Origin: Streptomyces sp. NBC_00457
GTDB taxonomy: Bacteria > Actinomycetota > Actinomycetes > Streptomycetales > Streptomycetaceae
Direction: 5' to 3'
NCBI RefSeq assembly: GCF_036014015.1
Contig: NZ_CP107905.1
Coordinates: 6,014,001-6,078,000, forward strand
Length of the DNA: 64,000 nucleotides
The stretch's first letter is position 1, and every line of letters begins with the position of its first letter. Under the pieces are notes generated by a model, which was not told the DNA's origin, did no database searches, and was given only the letters and a program-made list of their open reading frames with translations. Positions 1-10,107 of the stretch are shown here, piece by piece. The position numbers were made by a program, and so were the translations under genes.

Positions 1-39
1 TGTGGATCTGTGCAAGGGCCAGTAATAGGGGAGTTAGGC

Positions 40-246
40 ATGGCTCAGGGCACCGTCAAGTGGTTCAACGCGGAGAAGGGGTACGGCTTCATCGCGGTCG
101 ACGGTGGTGCGGATGTATTCGTCCACTACAGCGCGATTCAGATGGACGGCTACCGCACCCTGGAAGAAGGTCAGCGAGTCGATTTCGAGATCTCGCAGGG
201 CCAGAAGGGGCCGCAGGCGGACATGGTCCGTCTCGCGACCAGCTGA
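40..246 (+). CDS. CspA-family cold shock protein
   Basis: A single cold-shock (S1-like OB-fold) domain of 68 residues, the usual length for stand-alone Csp proteins. It begins [18 protein letters not shown] and carries the two RNA-binding motifs KGYGFI (RNP1) and VFVHY (RNP2). The family binds single-stranded RNA or DNA and melts secondary structure in the cytoplasm. The ATG at 40 is preceded by GGGGA at 28-32, which fixes this start rather than an upstream in-frame codon. A long nested stem-loop at 290-335 ends the unit, so it is probably transcribed alone, although groEL2 follows on the same strand. Family assignment is very secure; the specific role (cold-induced or constitutive) cannot be read from the sequence. 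Confidence 0.97.
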   Translation: MAQGTVKWFNAEKGYGFIAVDGGADVFVHYSAIQMDGYRTLEEGQRVDFEISQGQKGPQADMVRLATS

Positions 247-289
247 AGCACGCGCCGACTGACTGCAGCGACGTTCTTTGGTTCAACTT

Positions 290-335
290 CGGAGGGCTCG
301 TTTCCCATGGGGAGTCATGGGTTGCGAGCCCTCCG
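290..335 (+). terminator. Nested stem-loop terminator after the cold shock gene
   Basis: CGGAGGGCTCG (290-300) pairs perfectly with CGAGCCCTCCG (325-335), and inside it CCCATG (304-309) pairs with CATGGG (316-321). There is no T-run, which is common for Streptomyces terminators. Confidence 0.75.
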
Positions 336-391
336 GCATGTCCGGAGCAGGTCCCGGACCCCTTGTCCCGCCTGAGGATCACTGAGGAGCG

Positions 392-418
392 CTTGCACTC
401 GGCATGGGCGAGTGCTAA
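392..418. promoter_or_regulatory. CIRCE operator 1 (HrcA site) upstream of groEL2
   Basis: CTTGCACTC, nine bases, GAGTGCTAA. This matches the CIRCE consensus (TTAGCACTC-N9-GAGTGCTAA) with two changes in the left arm. It lies about 160 bp before the groEL2 start. HrcA represses heat-shock genes through CIRCE in actinomycetes. Confidence 0.9.
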
Positions 419-427
419 TCATTGGCG

Positions 428-2207
<1,780 letters not shown>

Positions 2208-2233
2208 TCGACTCCGGTCGATCGCCTGTCCTA

Positions 2234-2285
2234 CGACCGAGGGCGGCACTCCCTGTTCAGCAGGGGGTGCCGCCCTCGGTCGTTT
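2234..2285 (+). terminator. Strong terminator after groEL2
   Basis: A 22-bp stem (2234-2255 with 2261-2282, one G-T pair) with the five-base loop TTCAG, followed by TTT. It separates groEL2 from the MFS gene. Confidence 0.95.
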
Positions 2286-2319
2286 CCGTGCGTTTCCGAG
2301 GAGCGAGAGTGCCGCTTGC

Positions 2320-2341
2320 TTAAGTCAAGCAACTGACTTAA
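2320..2341. promoter_or_regulatory. Perfect inverted repeat, probable operator of the MFS gene
   Basis: TTAAGTCA (2320-2327), six bases AGCAAC, TGACTTAA (2334-2341). A perfect 8-bp palindrome in an AT-rich pocket, 45 bp before the efflux gene start. Such sites are typical of MarR or TetR dimers. No regulator gene is adjacent, so the binding protein is unknown. Confidence 0.7.
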
Positions 2342-2385
2342 AGTTGCCTTGGTCAAGCTTACTGCGCTCCTACGGAGGCCTCCTC

Positions 2386-3900
2386 ATGTCCGACGCCCTC
2401 GCCCGTCCCGCCGAGGCGGCAGGCTCCTCCCCCACTGCCCGAAAGGCGTGGGAGGGGCCCCCATCGCCGAGGCCGAACGCCGTGGTGGCGGTGCTGGCCT
2501 TCGCCGGAATCGTCGTCGCGCTGATGCAGACGCTGGTCATCCCGATCGTCCCGGAGCTGCCGAAACTGCTCGACGCCCCCGCGTCGGACACCGCGTGGGC
2601 GGTCACGGCGACACTGCTCGCCGCGGCCGTGGCGACGCCGGTCGTCGGCCGGCTCGGTGACATGTTCGGCAAGCGGCGGATGCTGCTGGTCAGTGTCGTG
2701 ATGCTGATAGCCGGTTCGGTGGTCTGCGCGCTGAGCGAGTCCCTGGTCCCGATGGTCGTCGGCCGGGTCCTGCAGGGCCTCGCCGCCGGCGTGATCCCGC
2801 TCGGCATCAGCATCATGCGGGACGAACTCCCCGCCGAACGGCTCGGCTCCGCCACCGCCATGATGAGCGCCTCCCTCGGCGTAGGCGGCGCCCTCGGACT
2901 GCCCACCGCCGCGCTCATCGCCGACAACTTCGACTGGCACACGCTGTTCTGGACGTCGGCCGCACTGGGCGTCGTAGCACTCGGCCTGGTGCTGATGCTC
3001 GTACCGGAGTCGAAGGTGCGCACCGGCGGACGGTTCGACCTGGTGGGCGGTCTCGGTATGGCCGCGGGCCTGGTCTGCCTGCTGCTGGCGATCTCCAAGG
3101 GCGCGGACTGGGGCTGGGGCAGCGCCACCACGATCGGACTGTTCCTGTCGTCCGTCGTCGTCCTGCTGCTGTGGGGCTGGTGGGAGCTGCGCACCGAGCA
3201 GCCGCTGGTCGACCTGCGCACCACCGCCCGCCGTCAGGTCCTGGTCACCAACCTCGCCTCGATCGCCGTCGGTTTCGCGATGTTCGCGATGTCCCTGGTC
3301 CTGCCGCAGCTGCTCCAGCTGCCCGCGCAGACCGGGTACGGCCTGGGCAAGTCCATGCTGATCGCCGGTCTGGTCATGGCACCGTCGGGCCTGGTCATGA
3401 TGGCGACGGCGCCGGTCTCCGCCGCGGTTTCCAAGGCCCGCGGCCCGAAGGTCACGCTGATGATCGGCGCCCTGATCGTGGCCGCCGGCTACCTCCTCAA
3501 CATCGTCCTGATGTCCGAGGTCTGGCACTTCGTCCTGGTGTCCTGCGTCATCGGCGCCGGTATCGGCTTCACCTACGGCTCGATGCCCGCGCTCATCATG
3601 GCTGCCGTGCCCGCGTCGGAGACGGCCGCGGCGAACAGCCTCAACACCCTGATGCGGTCCATCGGTACGTCGACGGCGAGCGCCATCGCCGGTGTGATCC
3701 TGGCCCAGATGACGACGGACTTCGGCGGCTACGCCCTCCCGTCCCAGAACGGCTTCAAGGTCGTCCTGGCCGTGGGCGCCGGGGCGGCGCTGCTGGCCTT
3801 CGCGGTGGCCTCGCTGATCCCGCGCCAGCAGGCGGAGCAGGTGGGGGCGGCGCGGGCGGCGTCGGAGCCGGCGGGCGCGGAGACGGCGGTGAAGTCGTAA
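2386..3900 (+). CDS. MFS transporter, DHA2-type drug efflux
   Basis: A 504-residue integral membrane protein of the major facilitator superfamily. The length and long run of hydrophobic segments fit the 14-helix DHA2 family of proton-coupled drug exporters. The loop after the second helix carries the MFS signature GRLGDMFGKRRML, and GRVLQGLAAGVIPL fits the family's antiporter region. I chose the ATG at 2386 because GGAGG (2374-2378) lies 7 bases upstream; an earlier in-frame start would run through the groEL2 terminator. A perfect palindrome at 2320-2341 suggests repressor control. Substrate unknown. No partner gene is apparent; the next gene is convergent. Confidence 0.92.
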   Translation: MSDALARPAEAAGSSPTARKAWEGPPSPRPNAVVAVLAFAGIVVALMQTLVIPIVPELPKLLDAPASDTAWAVTATLLAAAVATPVVGRLGDMFGKRRMLLVSVVMLIAGSVVCALSESLVPMVVGRVLQGLAAGVIPLGISIMRDELPAERLGSATAMMSASLGVGGALGLPTAALIADNFDWHTLFWTSAALGVVALGLVLMLVPESKVRTGGRFDLVGGLGMAAGLVCLLLAISKGADWGWGSATTIGLFLSSVVVLLLWGWWELRTEQPLVDLRTTARRQVLVTNLASIAVGFAMFAMSLVLPQLLQLPAQTGYGLGKSMLIAGLVMAPSGLVMMATAPVSAAVSKARGPKVTLMIGALIVAAGYLLNIVLMSEVWHFVLVSCVIGAGIGFTYGSMPALIMAAVPASETAAANSLNTLMRSIGTSTASAIAGVILAQMTTDFGGYALPSQNGFKVVLAVGAGAALLAFAVASLIPRQQAEQVGAARAASEPAGAETAVKS

Positions 3901-3913
3901 GGGGCGCCGGTGT

Positions 3914-4483
3914 TCACAGGTTGCCGAGCGGCTCGATGTCGACGTGCACCGGTGTGCCCCACACGCGCAGCACCTCGTAGTCGGTGAACTCGTGCACCAG
4001 CCGGTACGCCATCGCCGGGCGCGGGCCGCGTCGCTGGGCGGCGAGATACAGCTCGGCCTCGCGCCGGTCACGGCGCGGGGTGCCGCACAGCTGCCAGACC
4101 TGGCCGTTCCACATCTCCGGCAGCCAGCGCTGCTGCGGCTGCGGACGGTCGTCGCGGACGCCGTACCGGGAGGGGACGGGGGAGACGGACTGAGGGCGAG
4201 GCGCCGTTCCGTTGATCTCGGAACGGCGGGCGGCGCGGCGCCTGGTCTCGCAGAGCAGGCACAGATCGGGGGCGCTCTCGTCGACCGGGCCCGTGGGGTG
4301 CTCGGGGCAGCGGGTGGCGGGGGCGGCGCCGGTGACGCTCTCGTCGAGGAGGTCCAGGGCACGACGGAGGTCGGCCTTGACCTCGTGGAGGCGGGCGTCG
4401 GGGGTGTCGCCGGTGAGCGCCTCGCCGTGCTCGCCGAGGAGGCGGAGGGCGCGGCCGAGGGCGGTTAGCTGGGCGTGGTTCAT
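3914..4483 (-). CDS. Hypothetical protein with Cys/His cluster
   Basis: A 189-residue soluble protein I do not recognise as a named family. It starts MNHAQLTALGRALRLLGEHG, with a helical first 60 residues. A possible metal-binding cluster follows (CPEHPTG, then CLLCETRRRAARR), then a C-terminal segment rich in Trp and Arg (EMWNGQVWQLCGTPRRDRRE). The end reads like an immunity or element-encoded domain of unknown role. It is convergent with the MFS gene and lies 34 bp downstream of the toxin gene on the same strand, so it may share transcription with the toxin-antitoxin pair. It appears to belong to the small accessory patch at 3.9-6.1 kb. Function unknown. Confidence 0.7.
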   Translation of the reverse strand: MNHAQLTALGRALRLLGEHGEALTGDTPDARLHEVKADLRRALDLLDESVTGAAPATRCPEHPTGPVDESAPDLCLLCETRRRAARRSEINGTAPRPQSVSPVPSRYGVRDDRPQPQQRWLPEMWNGQVWQLCGTPRRDRREAELYLAAQRRGPRPAMAYRLVHEFTDYEVLRVWGTPVHVDIEPLGNL

Positions 4484-4517
4484 ACGGGGTGGCTCCGGTC
4501 GCTTCGGGTGGCCGCGG

Positions 4518-4769
4518 TCAGGTGCTGCGGCCCACCTTCAGTACGTGGACGGTGACGGTGTCGTCGTCCGGTCGGTACAGCACACGCCACTGTCCAACGT
4601 GCAGCCGGTAGTAGCCGGAGCCGCCCAAGGCGCGGGCCGCCTCCGGGCGAGGGTCGTCGGCGAGTGCGCGTACCGCTGCGGCAGTCGCCTTGGCGCCCAC
4701 GGGGTCGGCGGTGCGGAGCCGCCGGAACTCGTTCATGGCGTGGTTCTCCCACACCACGGCGTACGTCAT
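4518..4769 (-). CDS. RelE/ParE-family toxin
   Basis: 83 residues with the RelE-fold pattern: MTYAVVWENHAMNEFRRL at the N terminus, then GSGYYRLHVGQWRVLYR, the conserved core around the active-site Arg and Tyr. The C terminus VTVHVLKVGRST matches the final beta strand of RelE toxins. Members usually cleave mRNA in the ribosomal A site; ParE relatives poison gyrase, and the two cannot be separated securely here. The ATG overlaps the antitoxin stop by 4 bases (ATGA), the classic coupled arrangement with the antitoxin first. The pair reads from a promoter near 5050. Confidence 0.9.
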   Translation of the reverse strand: MTYAVVWENHAMNEFRRLRTADPVGAKATAAAVRALADDPRPEAARALGGSGYYRLHVGQWRVLYRPDDDTVTVHVLKVGRST

Positions 4770-5041
4770 GAAGCGGCCTCTTGGCGGTCCTCGGTCTCCA
4801 GTTGCGCCATGAACTCGTCGTGGAGCATCGATGGACCGGATGGAGCCGCTTCACGAGCTCGTGCTTCGGCGATGTCTGCCTCGTCGCGCAATCGCTGGAG
4901 CTCTTCCAGTTCGCTTATCGGGATGAGGGCGGCGGCAGGCTTGCCGTACTCGGTGATCAGGATGTGCTCCTGGCCGTGCCGGACCCGGCCGACCAGCTGG
5001 CCGAGCTGGTTGCGGGCTTCCACAAGCGCGTACGTGTCCAT
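4766..5041 (-). CDS. Phd/YefM-family antitoxin
   Basis: 91 residues. The N-terminal 50 residues form a Phd/YefM DNA-binding domain (MDTYALVEARNQLGQLVGRV, then HILITEYGKPAAALIPI). The charged C-terminal tail (EEADIAEARAREAAPSGPS-like) would wrap the toxin. The ATG at 5041 fits the family start; an upstream frame would add 28 unrelated residues. It binds and neutralises the RelE-type toxin encoded directly downstream with a 4-base overlap and probably represses its own promoter. TGTACA, the hexamer recognised by E. coli YefM, occurs 9 bases upstream of the start, next to an inverted repeat. Confidence 0.92.
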   Translation of the reverse strand: MDTYALVEARNQLGQLVGRVRHGQEHILITEYGKPAAALIPISELEELQRLRDEADIAEARAREAAPSGPSMLHDEFMAQLETEDRQEAAS

Positions 5042-5049
5042 GCTGAAAC

Positions 5050-5070
5050 TGTACACACCTGCGAGTGTGT
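5050..5070. promoter_or_regulatory. Candidate autoregulatory operator of the toxin-antitoxin pair
   Basis: TGTACA (5050-5055) overlaps the inverted repeat ACACAC (5053-5058), CTGCGA, GTGTGT (5065-5070). It lies just upstream of the antitoxin start. TGTACA is the core hexamer of known YefM operators. Confidence 0.6.
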
Positions 5071-5131
5071 GCGGTGTGTCCATGAGGCTGCTTCTGCGCT
5101 GATCCGCGCGGATGTCACTGGGCATAGTCCT

Positions 5132-6001
5132 TCAATATTTCGGTGCAGAGCGTTGGGAGATTGCGGCGCGGATCCCGGCCGCGTGGGCACGGACTGCGGA
5201 GGCGGGCAGAGGTGCGTTGTCGCGCGTCGGCGCGCGCTCACCCCGACATGCGCCGCAGATGCCGCCGGGCAGGGCCTCCGGGCGCCCCGGTGTCCCGCAC
5301 TTGCCGCACTCCAGGACACGGAGGGGCGGGCGCGCGTCCTCGGGCGGAGGCGGCAGCTTGGCGGTGAGGCGGCTGCGGACCAGGGCCGCCGGGTGGTGGA
5401 CCGGGGAAGGCAGGCCGGTGGTCAGGGCGTGCAGTACGGCCTCGTCGGTGGCGCCCCGCGCGAACCACTCCGTCACCAGCGGAGCGAGGGCCGCGCAGTC
5501 GGCCTCGGAGAGGGACAGGACGGGCGCCGTACGGCCGAGGGCGGCGAGGAGGATGTGGGCGCGGGAACGGGTCGGGCGGGCGCGTTCCGGTGGCGCTTCC
5601 TCCGGTACGTCGCCGCGCGCGAAGGTCGCCCACCAGGTGTCGTCACGTGCGGTACGGCTGAACCACGTTCGGGTGATCCAGTGCTGACTGCCGGAGTGTG
5701 CGATGTGCTCGCGCCCGCGCCGCAAGTGCCCTGCCTGCTGAAGGTTGTTGAGGGCCGTGCGGAGGGCGCATTGCCCGTACGGCAGCGTCTTGGCCAGCGT
5801 CTTTACGGAGATGTCGGCGCCGTCGGGGAGGCGGTCGATGTACGCGGCGATGGCTGCTTCGCGGGGTGGGAGGTGGGCGAAGTCGTGAGCCGTGCGGGGG
5901 AGTTGGTCAGGCGCGGAGCGCTTTCCGTAACCCGGATTGGCCATGGGGTGCGGGGAGGCGTGCGCGGGCAGGAAGGCAGCACTAAGCTTGGCATCAGCCA
6001 T
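5132..6001 (-). CDS. Helix-turn-helix / zinc-ribbon protein
   Basis: 289 residues. Residues 40-120 form a winged-helix unit: HLPPREAAIAAYIDRLPDGA, then SVKTLAKTLPYGQCALRTAL and a wing with HLRRGREHI. The C-terminal third holds a zinc ribbon (CGKCGTPGRPEALPGGICGA, four Cys). A basic Pro/Arg linker joins them. This architecture is common in streptomycete mobile or integrative elements, where it is annotated only as HTH protein. The role could be transcriptional or replicative. It lies 90 bp upstream of the antitoxin on the same strand. A long hairpin lies just before its start, at 6035-6070. The start is chosen by length; MANPGYGKR at residue 20 is an alternative. Confidence 0.75.
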   Translation of the reverse strand: MADAKLSAAFLPAHASPHPMANPGYGKRSAPDQLPRTAHDFAHLPPREAAIAAYIDRLPDGADISVKTLAKTLPYGQCALRTALNNLQQAGHLRRGREHIAHSGSQHWITRTWFSRTARDDTWWATFARGDVPEEAPPERARPTRSRAHILLAALGRTAPVLSLSEADCAALAPLVTEWFARGATDEAVLHALTTGLPSPVHHPAALVRSRLTAKLPPPPEDARPPLRVLECGKCGTPGRPEALPGGICGACRGERAPTRDNAPLPASAVRAHAAGIRAAISQRSAPKY

Positions 6002-6034
6002 GGGATCGAAATTGTCCTTCGATCTCGTAGGTCA

Positions 6035-6070
6035 AGCCCCCGCAGGTGTTGCTAGCACCTGGCGGGGGCT
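6035..6070. terminator. Strong hairpin upstream of the HTH gene
   Basis: AGCCCCCGC-AGGTG (6035-6048) pairs with CACCT-G-GCGGGGGCT (6056-6070), with one bulged G and loop TTGCTAG, followed by GTTT on the plus strand. The shape fits a terminator read rightwards. On the minus strand it would lie in the leader of the HTH gene. Similar GCCCCCGC/AGGTG hairpins are frequent near streptomycete mobile elements (from memory). Confidence 0.65.
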
Positions 6071-6220
6071 GTTTGTCGTTTGGGACGCTAGACGATCGTC
6101 ACCGTGCGTGGCAAGCCGAACGCGTCAAGTCAACACGCGGGGTGGGAGGGCGGGTTGAGGCCCTCCACCCATTCCTTGAAAAGAGCGCTTGGAGCTGGAG
6201 GCTTGAGCTTCGGGGGCGGG

Positions 6221-6781
<561 letters not shown>

Positions 6782-6854
6782 GCTAGGGGCCCTTTAGGTC
6801 AGTTCCTGTCCGCAATGAACGGCACCGGGAAGGCCGGCTGCCGTGAGTTCCTGG

Positions 6855-7694
6855 TTACGCGGTGTGGAGCTTGTCCAGGCGTGCCATCTGCTCCTCCGTG
6901 AGTTCCAGCTCCGCCGCCGCCACGTTCTCCTCCAGGTGAGCCGTCTTCGCCGTCCCCGGAATCGGCAGCATCACCGGCGAGTGTGCGAGGAGCCAGGCCA
7001 GCATCACCTGCGTCGCCGTGGCGCCGGTCTCGGTCGCTACGGCGGCGATCTCGGCGGTCGTGTGCGAGGTGCCGTGGGCGACGGGGCGCCACGGGAGGAA
7101 GGCGATGTCCGCTGCCTCGCAGGCCTCCAGGACGGGCTCGTGCTCGCGGTCGAGCAGGTTGTAGCGGTTCTGGACGCCGGCGATGTCGGCGACGGTCCGT
7201 GCTTCGGCGAGTTCGGTGACCGTGACTTCGGAGAGGCCGATCCGGCCGACCTTGCCCTCGGTCACCAGCTCGCTGAGCGTGCCGACCTGGTCGGTCACCG
7301 GGATCTTCGGGTCGATGCGGTGGAGTTGGAGGAGTTCGATGCGGTCGAGGCGGAGTCGGCGCAGGGCCGCGTCGACGCCCGCGCGCAGCCCGGCGGGGCT
7401 GGCGTCCTGCTGCCACTCGCCGTCGACCCGGGAGATGCCGACCTTTGTGGCGACGAGGAGGTCATCGGGGTATGGGTGCAGGGCCTCGGCGAGCAGCTCC
7501 TCGTTCGCGCCCCAGCCGTACATGTGGGCCGTGTCGATCAGGGTGACGCCGAGTTCGACGGCTCGTCGTGCGACCGCGATCGCTGCGTCTCGGGCGTCCG
7601 CCGGTTCGGTGGGTAGGTGCATCGCCCCGAATCCGAGCCGGCCCACCTCTAAATTGCCGCCGATCTGAAATGTGGTCATTGCTGCGGATGACAT
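6855..7694 (-). CDS. Aldo/keto reductase
   Basis: 279 residues, a TIM-barrel NADPH-dependent oxidoreductase. The catalytic tetrad is present: Asp54 and Tyr59 (IDTAHMYGWG), Lys84 (VATKVG) and His125 (LQLHRID). The phosphate-binding end motif is IPGTAKTAHLEEN. It reduces aldehydes or ketones; the substrate cannot be told. The gene begins 9 bp after the stop of the PTS EIIBC gene on the same strand and may therefore be the last or second-to-last gene of the murQ transcript. The start could also be the ATG at 7679 (MTTFQIGG); neither has a strong ribosome site. Confidence 0.93.
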   Translation of the reverse strand: MSSAAMTTFQIGGNLEVGRLGFGAMHLPTEPADARDAAIAVARRAVELGVTLIDTAHMYGWGANEELLAEALHPYPDDLLVATKVGISRVDGEWQQDASPAGLRAGVDAALRRLRLDRIELLQLHRIDPKIPVTDQVGTLSELVTEGKVGRIGLSEVTVTELAEARTVADIAGVQNRYNLLDREHEPVLEACEAADIAFLPWRPVAHGTSHTTAEIAAVATETGATATQVMLAWLLAHSPVMLPIPGTAKTAHLEENVAAAELELTEEQMARLDKLHTA

Positions 7695-7703
7695 GCGGCC
7701 ACG

Positions 7704-9140
7704 CTACTCGGTCATCTGCGGGCCGGTGGGGGCTGGTCGCGCAGTTCCCCGCGCCCCTTCGGGGGCGCTCAAGCCGCCGAACATGTACGTGGCCGCGAAT
7801 CCCACCCCGTACCCCGTCACCAGGCCGCCCGCATACACCGCCACCGTCACCGCCCAACCCCCGTCCCCCGCCAGCAGCGGAAACAGTGCCCAGCCCGACG
7901 GGCCGATCGCCGTCGCCCCCACCCGCTCCCCGAGCATCGCGAACAGGCCCACGAAGCCGCCGCCCGCTGCCCCGCCCACGCAGGCGGTCAGGAAGGGGCG
8001 GCCCAGCGGGAGGGAGACGCCGTAGATCAGGGGTTCTCCGACGCCCAACAGGCCTGCTGGGAGGGCCGACTTGATCGTCGTCCGGATGGAGGTGTCGTGG
8101 CGCAGCCGGACGTACACCGCGAGGGCCGCGCCGACCTGGCCCGCGCCGGCCATGGCGAGGATGGGGAGCAGGGTGGTGTGGCCCTGCTGGTCGATCAGGG
8201 TCACGTGGACGGGGATGAGGGCCTGGTGGAGGCCGAGCATGACGAGAGGGAGGAAGAGGCCGCCCAGGATCAGGCCGGCGAGCGCGCCGGTCGTCGTGAG
8301 GAGCCAGTTCGCGGCGGTGCCGACGGCGGTGGAGATCTCGCCGGCCGCGTACATGAGGCCGTAGAGCGTGGCCAGGCCGGAGAGGAGGACGGTCAGGGTG
8401 GGGGTGAGGAGGACGTCGAGGGTCTCGGGGACGCGGGCGCGGCACCACTTCTCGATGTACGTCCCCAGCAGCGCCGCCGCCAGCGCGCCCAGCACTCCGC
8501 CCTGGCCGGGAGCGAGGGTGACCCCGAACGCCGTCACCTTCGCCACCCCGGGATACACGACGATCGCCGCCACCGCCCCGCCCAGCACCGGTGTGCCGCC
8601 GAACTCCTTCGCCGTGTTGTAGCCGACGAAGACCGAGATCAGGGCCATGAAGGCGGCGGCGATGGCGGTGAGGGCGGGGGTGAGGCCGGGCAGCCAACCG
8701 GCGTTCAGGAGCAGGCCGTTGACGCCAGCGAGGATGCCGCAGCCGATGAGGGCGGGGATGAGGGGGACGAAGATGTTTGCGATGCGGCGGAGGGTCTGCT
8801 TGAGGGGGGTCGCGTTGCGCTGTCGCTGATTCTCTCTCAACTCACCTCCATATGAAGCCAGTTGAGCAGCCTGCGTCACCAGCGCCTCGAACTCCGGCGT
8901 CACCCTCGCCACGACCCCCGGCCCCAGCACGATCTGGTACGTGTCGTCGTCGGCGACCACGCCCAGGACGCCGGGCACGGACCGTACGGCTTCGTCGTCG
9001 ACCAGGGAGCGGTCGGCGAGGCCCAGGCGGAGGCGGGTCATGCAGTGGGCGACGGAGGTGATGTTCGTGGGGCCGCCGACCAGGGGGAGGAGGGCGGCGG
9101 CCGTGCTCGCGGGGGTGTGCGGGGTGTGCGGGGTGTGCAT
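7704..9140 (-). CDS. PTS EIIBC component, probably N-acetylmuramic acid specific (MurP-like)
   Basis: 478 residues: an EIIB domain (about 10-90) followed by an EIIC membrane domain (about 115-455), as in MurP. The phosphorylated Cys33 sits in the standard EIIB motif VAHCMTRLRLGL. The EIIC part has about ten hydrophobic segments and the loop GVGEPLIYGVSLPL typical of the glucose/sucrose superfamily. No EIIA domain is present, so a separate IIA protein must donate phosphate. The assignment to MurNAc rests on the murQ etherase gene 16 bp upstream and the RpiR regulator before it. The last approximately 20 residues are encoded by a dispersed intergenic repeat (7727-7769) that has been read into the coding frame. 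Confidence 0.85.
   Translation of the reverse strand: MHTPHTPHTPASTAAALLPLVGGPTNITSVAHCMTRLRLGLADRSLVDDEAVRSVPGVLGVVADDDTYQIVLGPGVVARVTPEFEALVTQAAQLASYGGELRENQRQRNATPLKQTLRRIANIFVPLIPALIGCGILAGVNGLLLNAGWLPGLTPALTAIAAAFMALISVFVGYNTAKEFGGTPVLGGAVAAIVVYPGVAKVTAFGVTLAPGQGGVLGALAAALLGTYIEKWCRARVPETLDVLLTPTLTVLLSGLATLYGLMYAAGEISTAVGTAANWLLTTTGALAGLILGGLFLPLVMLGLHQALIPVHVTLIDQQGHTTLLPILAMAGAGQVGAALAVYVRLRHDTSIRTTIKSALPAGLLGVGEPLIYGVSLPLGRPFLTACVGGAAGGGFVGLFAMLGERVGATAIGPSGWALFPLLAGDGGWAVTVAVYAGGLVTGYGVGFAATYMFGGLSAPEGARGTARPAPTGPQMTE
7727..7769. repeat. Dispersed repeat family, subtype A (copy 1)
   Basis: GGGGGCTGGTCGCGC, AGTTCCCC, then the hairpin GCGCCCC-TTCG-GGGGCGC. This copy lies inside the 3' end of the EIIBC gene rather than between genes. 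Confidence 0.9.
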
Positions 9141-9156
9141 GCGGTGAGCGTGCGGG

Positions 9157-10092
9157 CTAGCCCCTCGCCGCCGCCAGCGCGGCGCGCAGATGGCCGCCGG
9201 ACTCCTCCAGAAGGCGGGCGGCCGTCGGGCCGTCTGCGCCGGTGAGGATGGTCAGGATCGCGTTCTTCACCTCGCCGTCCGTGGCCGCCAGCGCGGCCTC
9301 GATCTCCTCGTCCGACGCGCCGGTGGCGAGGGCGACGATACGGCGGGAGCGGGCGCGCAGCTTCTCGTTCGAGGCGCGTACGTCGACCATCAGGTTCCCG
9401 TACGTCTTGCCCAGCCGGATCATCGTGATCGTCGACAGCATGTTGAGCACGAGTTTCTGCGCCGTGCCCGCCTTGAGGCGGGTGGATCCGGTCACCAACT
9501 CCGGCCCTACGACGATCTCGATGCCGTGATCGGCAGCCGCCGCGAGCGCGCTGTCCGCGTTGCACGCCAGGCCGACGGTCAGGGCGCCCAGCTGCCGGGC
9601 GTGCTCCACGGCGCCGACGGCGTACGGGGTGCGGCCGGAGGCGGAGACGCCGACGACGGTGTCGAGAGCGGTCAGGCCGAGCCCGTCGAGGTCCCGTCTC
9701 GCCAGCTCGGCGGAGTCCTCGGCGCCCTCGACTGAGGTGACCATGGCCGCAGGGCCGCCCGCGATCAGGCCCACGACCTGGGAGGGGTCGGTGTTGAAGG
9801 TGGGCGGGCACTCGGAGGCGTCCAGGACACCGAGGCGGCCGGCGGTGCCCGCACCGGCGTAGACGAGCCGGCCGCCACGGGTCATCCGTTCGGCCACGGC
9901 ATCGATGGCGGCGGCGATCTGCGGGAGTTTCGCGGCGACGGCGGTGGGGACGGTCGCGTCCTCGCCGTTCATCAGCCGCGCGATCTCCAGGGTCGGCAGC
10001 TGATCGATCTCGGAGAGTTCGGGCCGGAAGGCTTCCGTGGTCAGCGATTCCAACTCGGCACGGACGTCGCGCTGGGGAGAGGCGGAGGTCAT
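9157..10092 (-). CDS. murQ: N-acetylmuramic acid 6-phosphate etherase
   Basis: 311 residues, the normal length for MurQ. It cleaves the lactyl ether of MurNAc-6-phosphate to give GlcNAc-6-phosphate and D-lactate during cell-wall recycling. The SIS fold is evident in RLVYAGAGTAGRLGVLDASE, followed by the MurQ hallmark CPPTFNTDPSQVVGLIAGG. VGVSASGRTPYA is the second SIS loop, and TGSTRLKAGTAQKLVLNM the conserved C-terminal half. The PTS EIIBC gene starts 16 bp downstream; the RpiR-type regulator lies 75 bp upstream on the same strand. The gap contains three 11-bp tandem repeats. Together they form a MurNAc uptake and breakdown unit. Confidence 0.97.
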   Translation of the reverse strand: MTSASPQRDVRAELESLTTEAFRPELSEIDQLPTLEIARLMNGEDATVPTAVAAKLPQIAAAIDAVAERMTRGGRLVYAGAGTAGRLGVLDASECPPTFNTDPSQVVGLIAGGPAAMVTSVEGAEDSAELARRDLDGLGLTALDTVVGVSASGRTPYAVGAVEHARQLGALTVGLACNADSALAAAADHGIEIVVGPELVTGSTRLKAGTAQKLVLNMLSTITMIRLGKTYGNLMVDVRASNEKLRARSRRIVALATGASDEEIEAALAATDGEVKNAILTILTGADGPTAARLLEESGGHLRAALAAARG

Positions 10093-10107
10093 GAGGGGGC
10101 GGCTCTT

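Noticed and set aside
3914..6100. Attachment sites flanking the toxin-antitoxin patch
   Set aside because: No direct repeat or tRNA end was found at either border.
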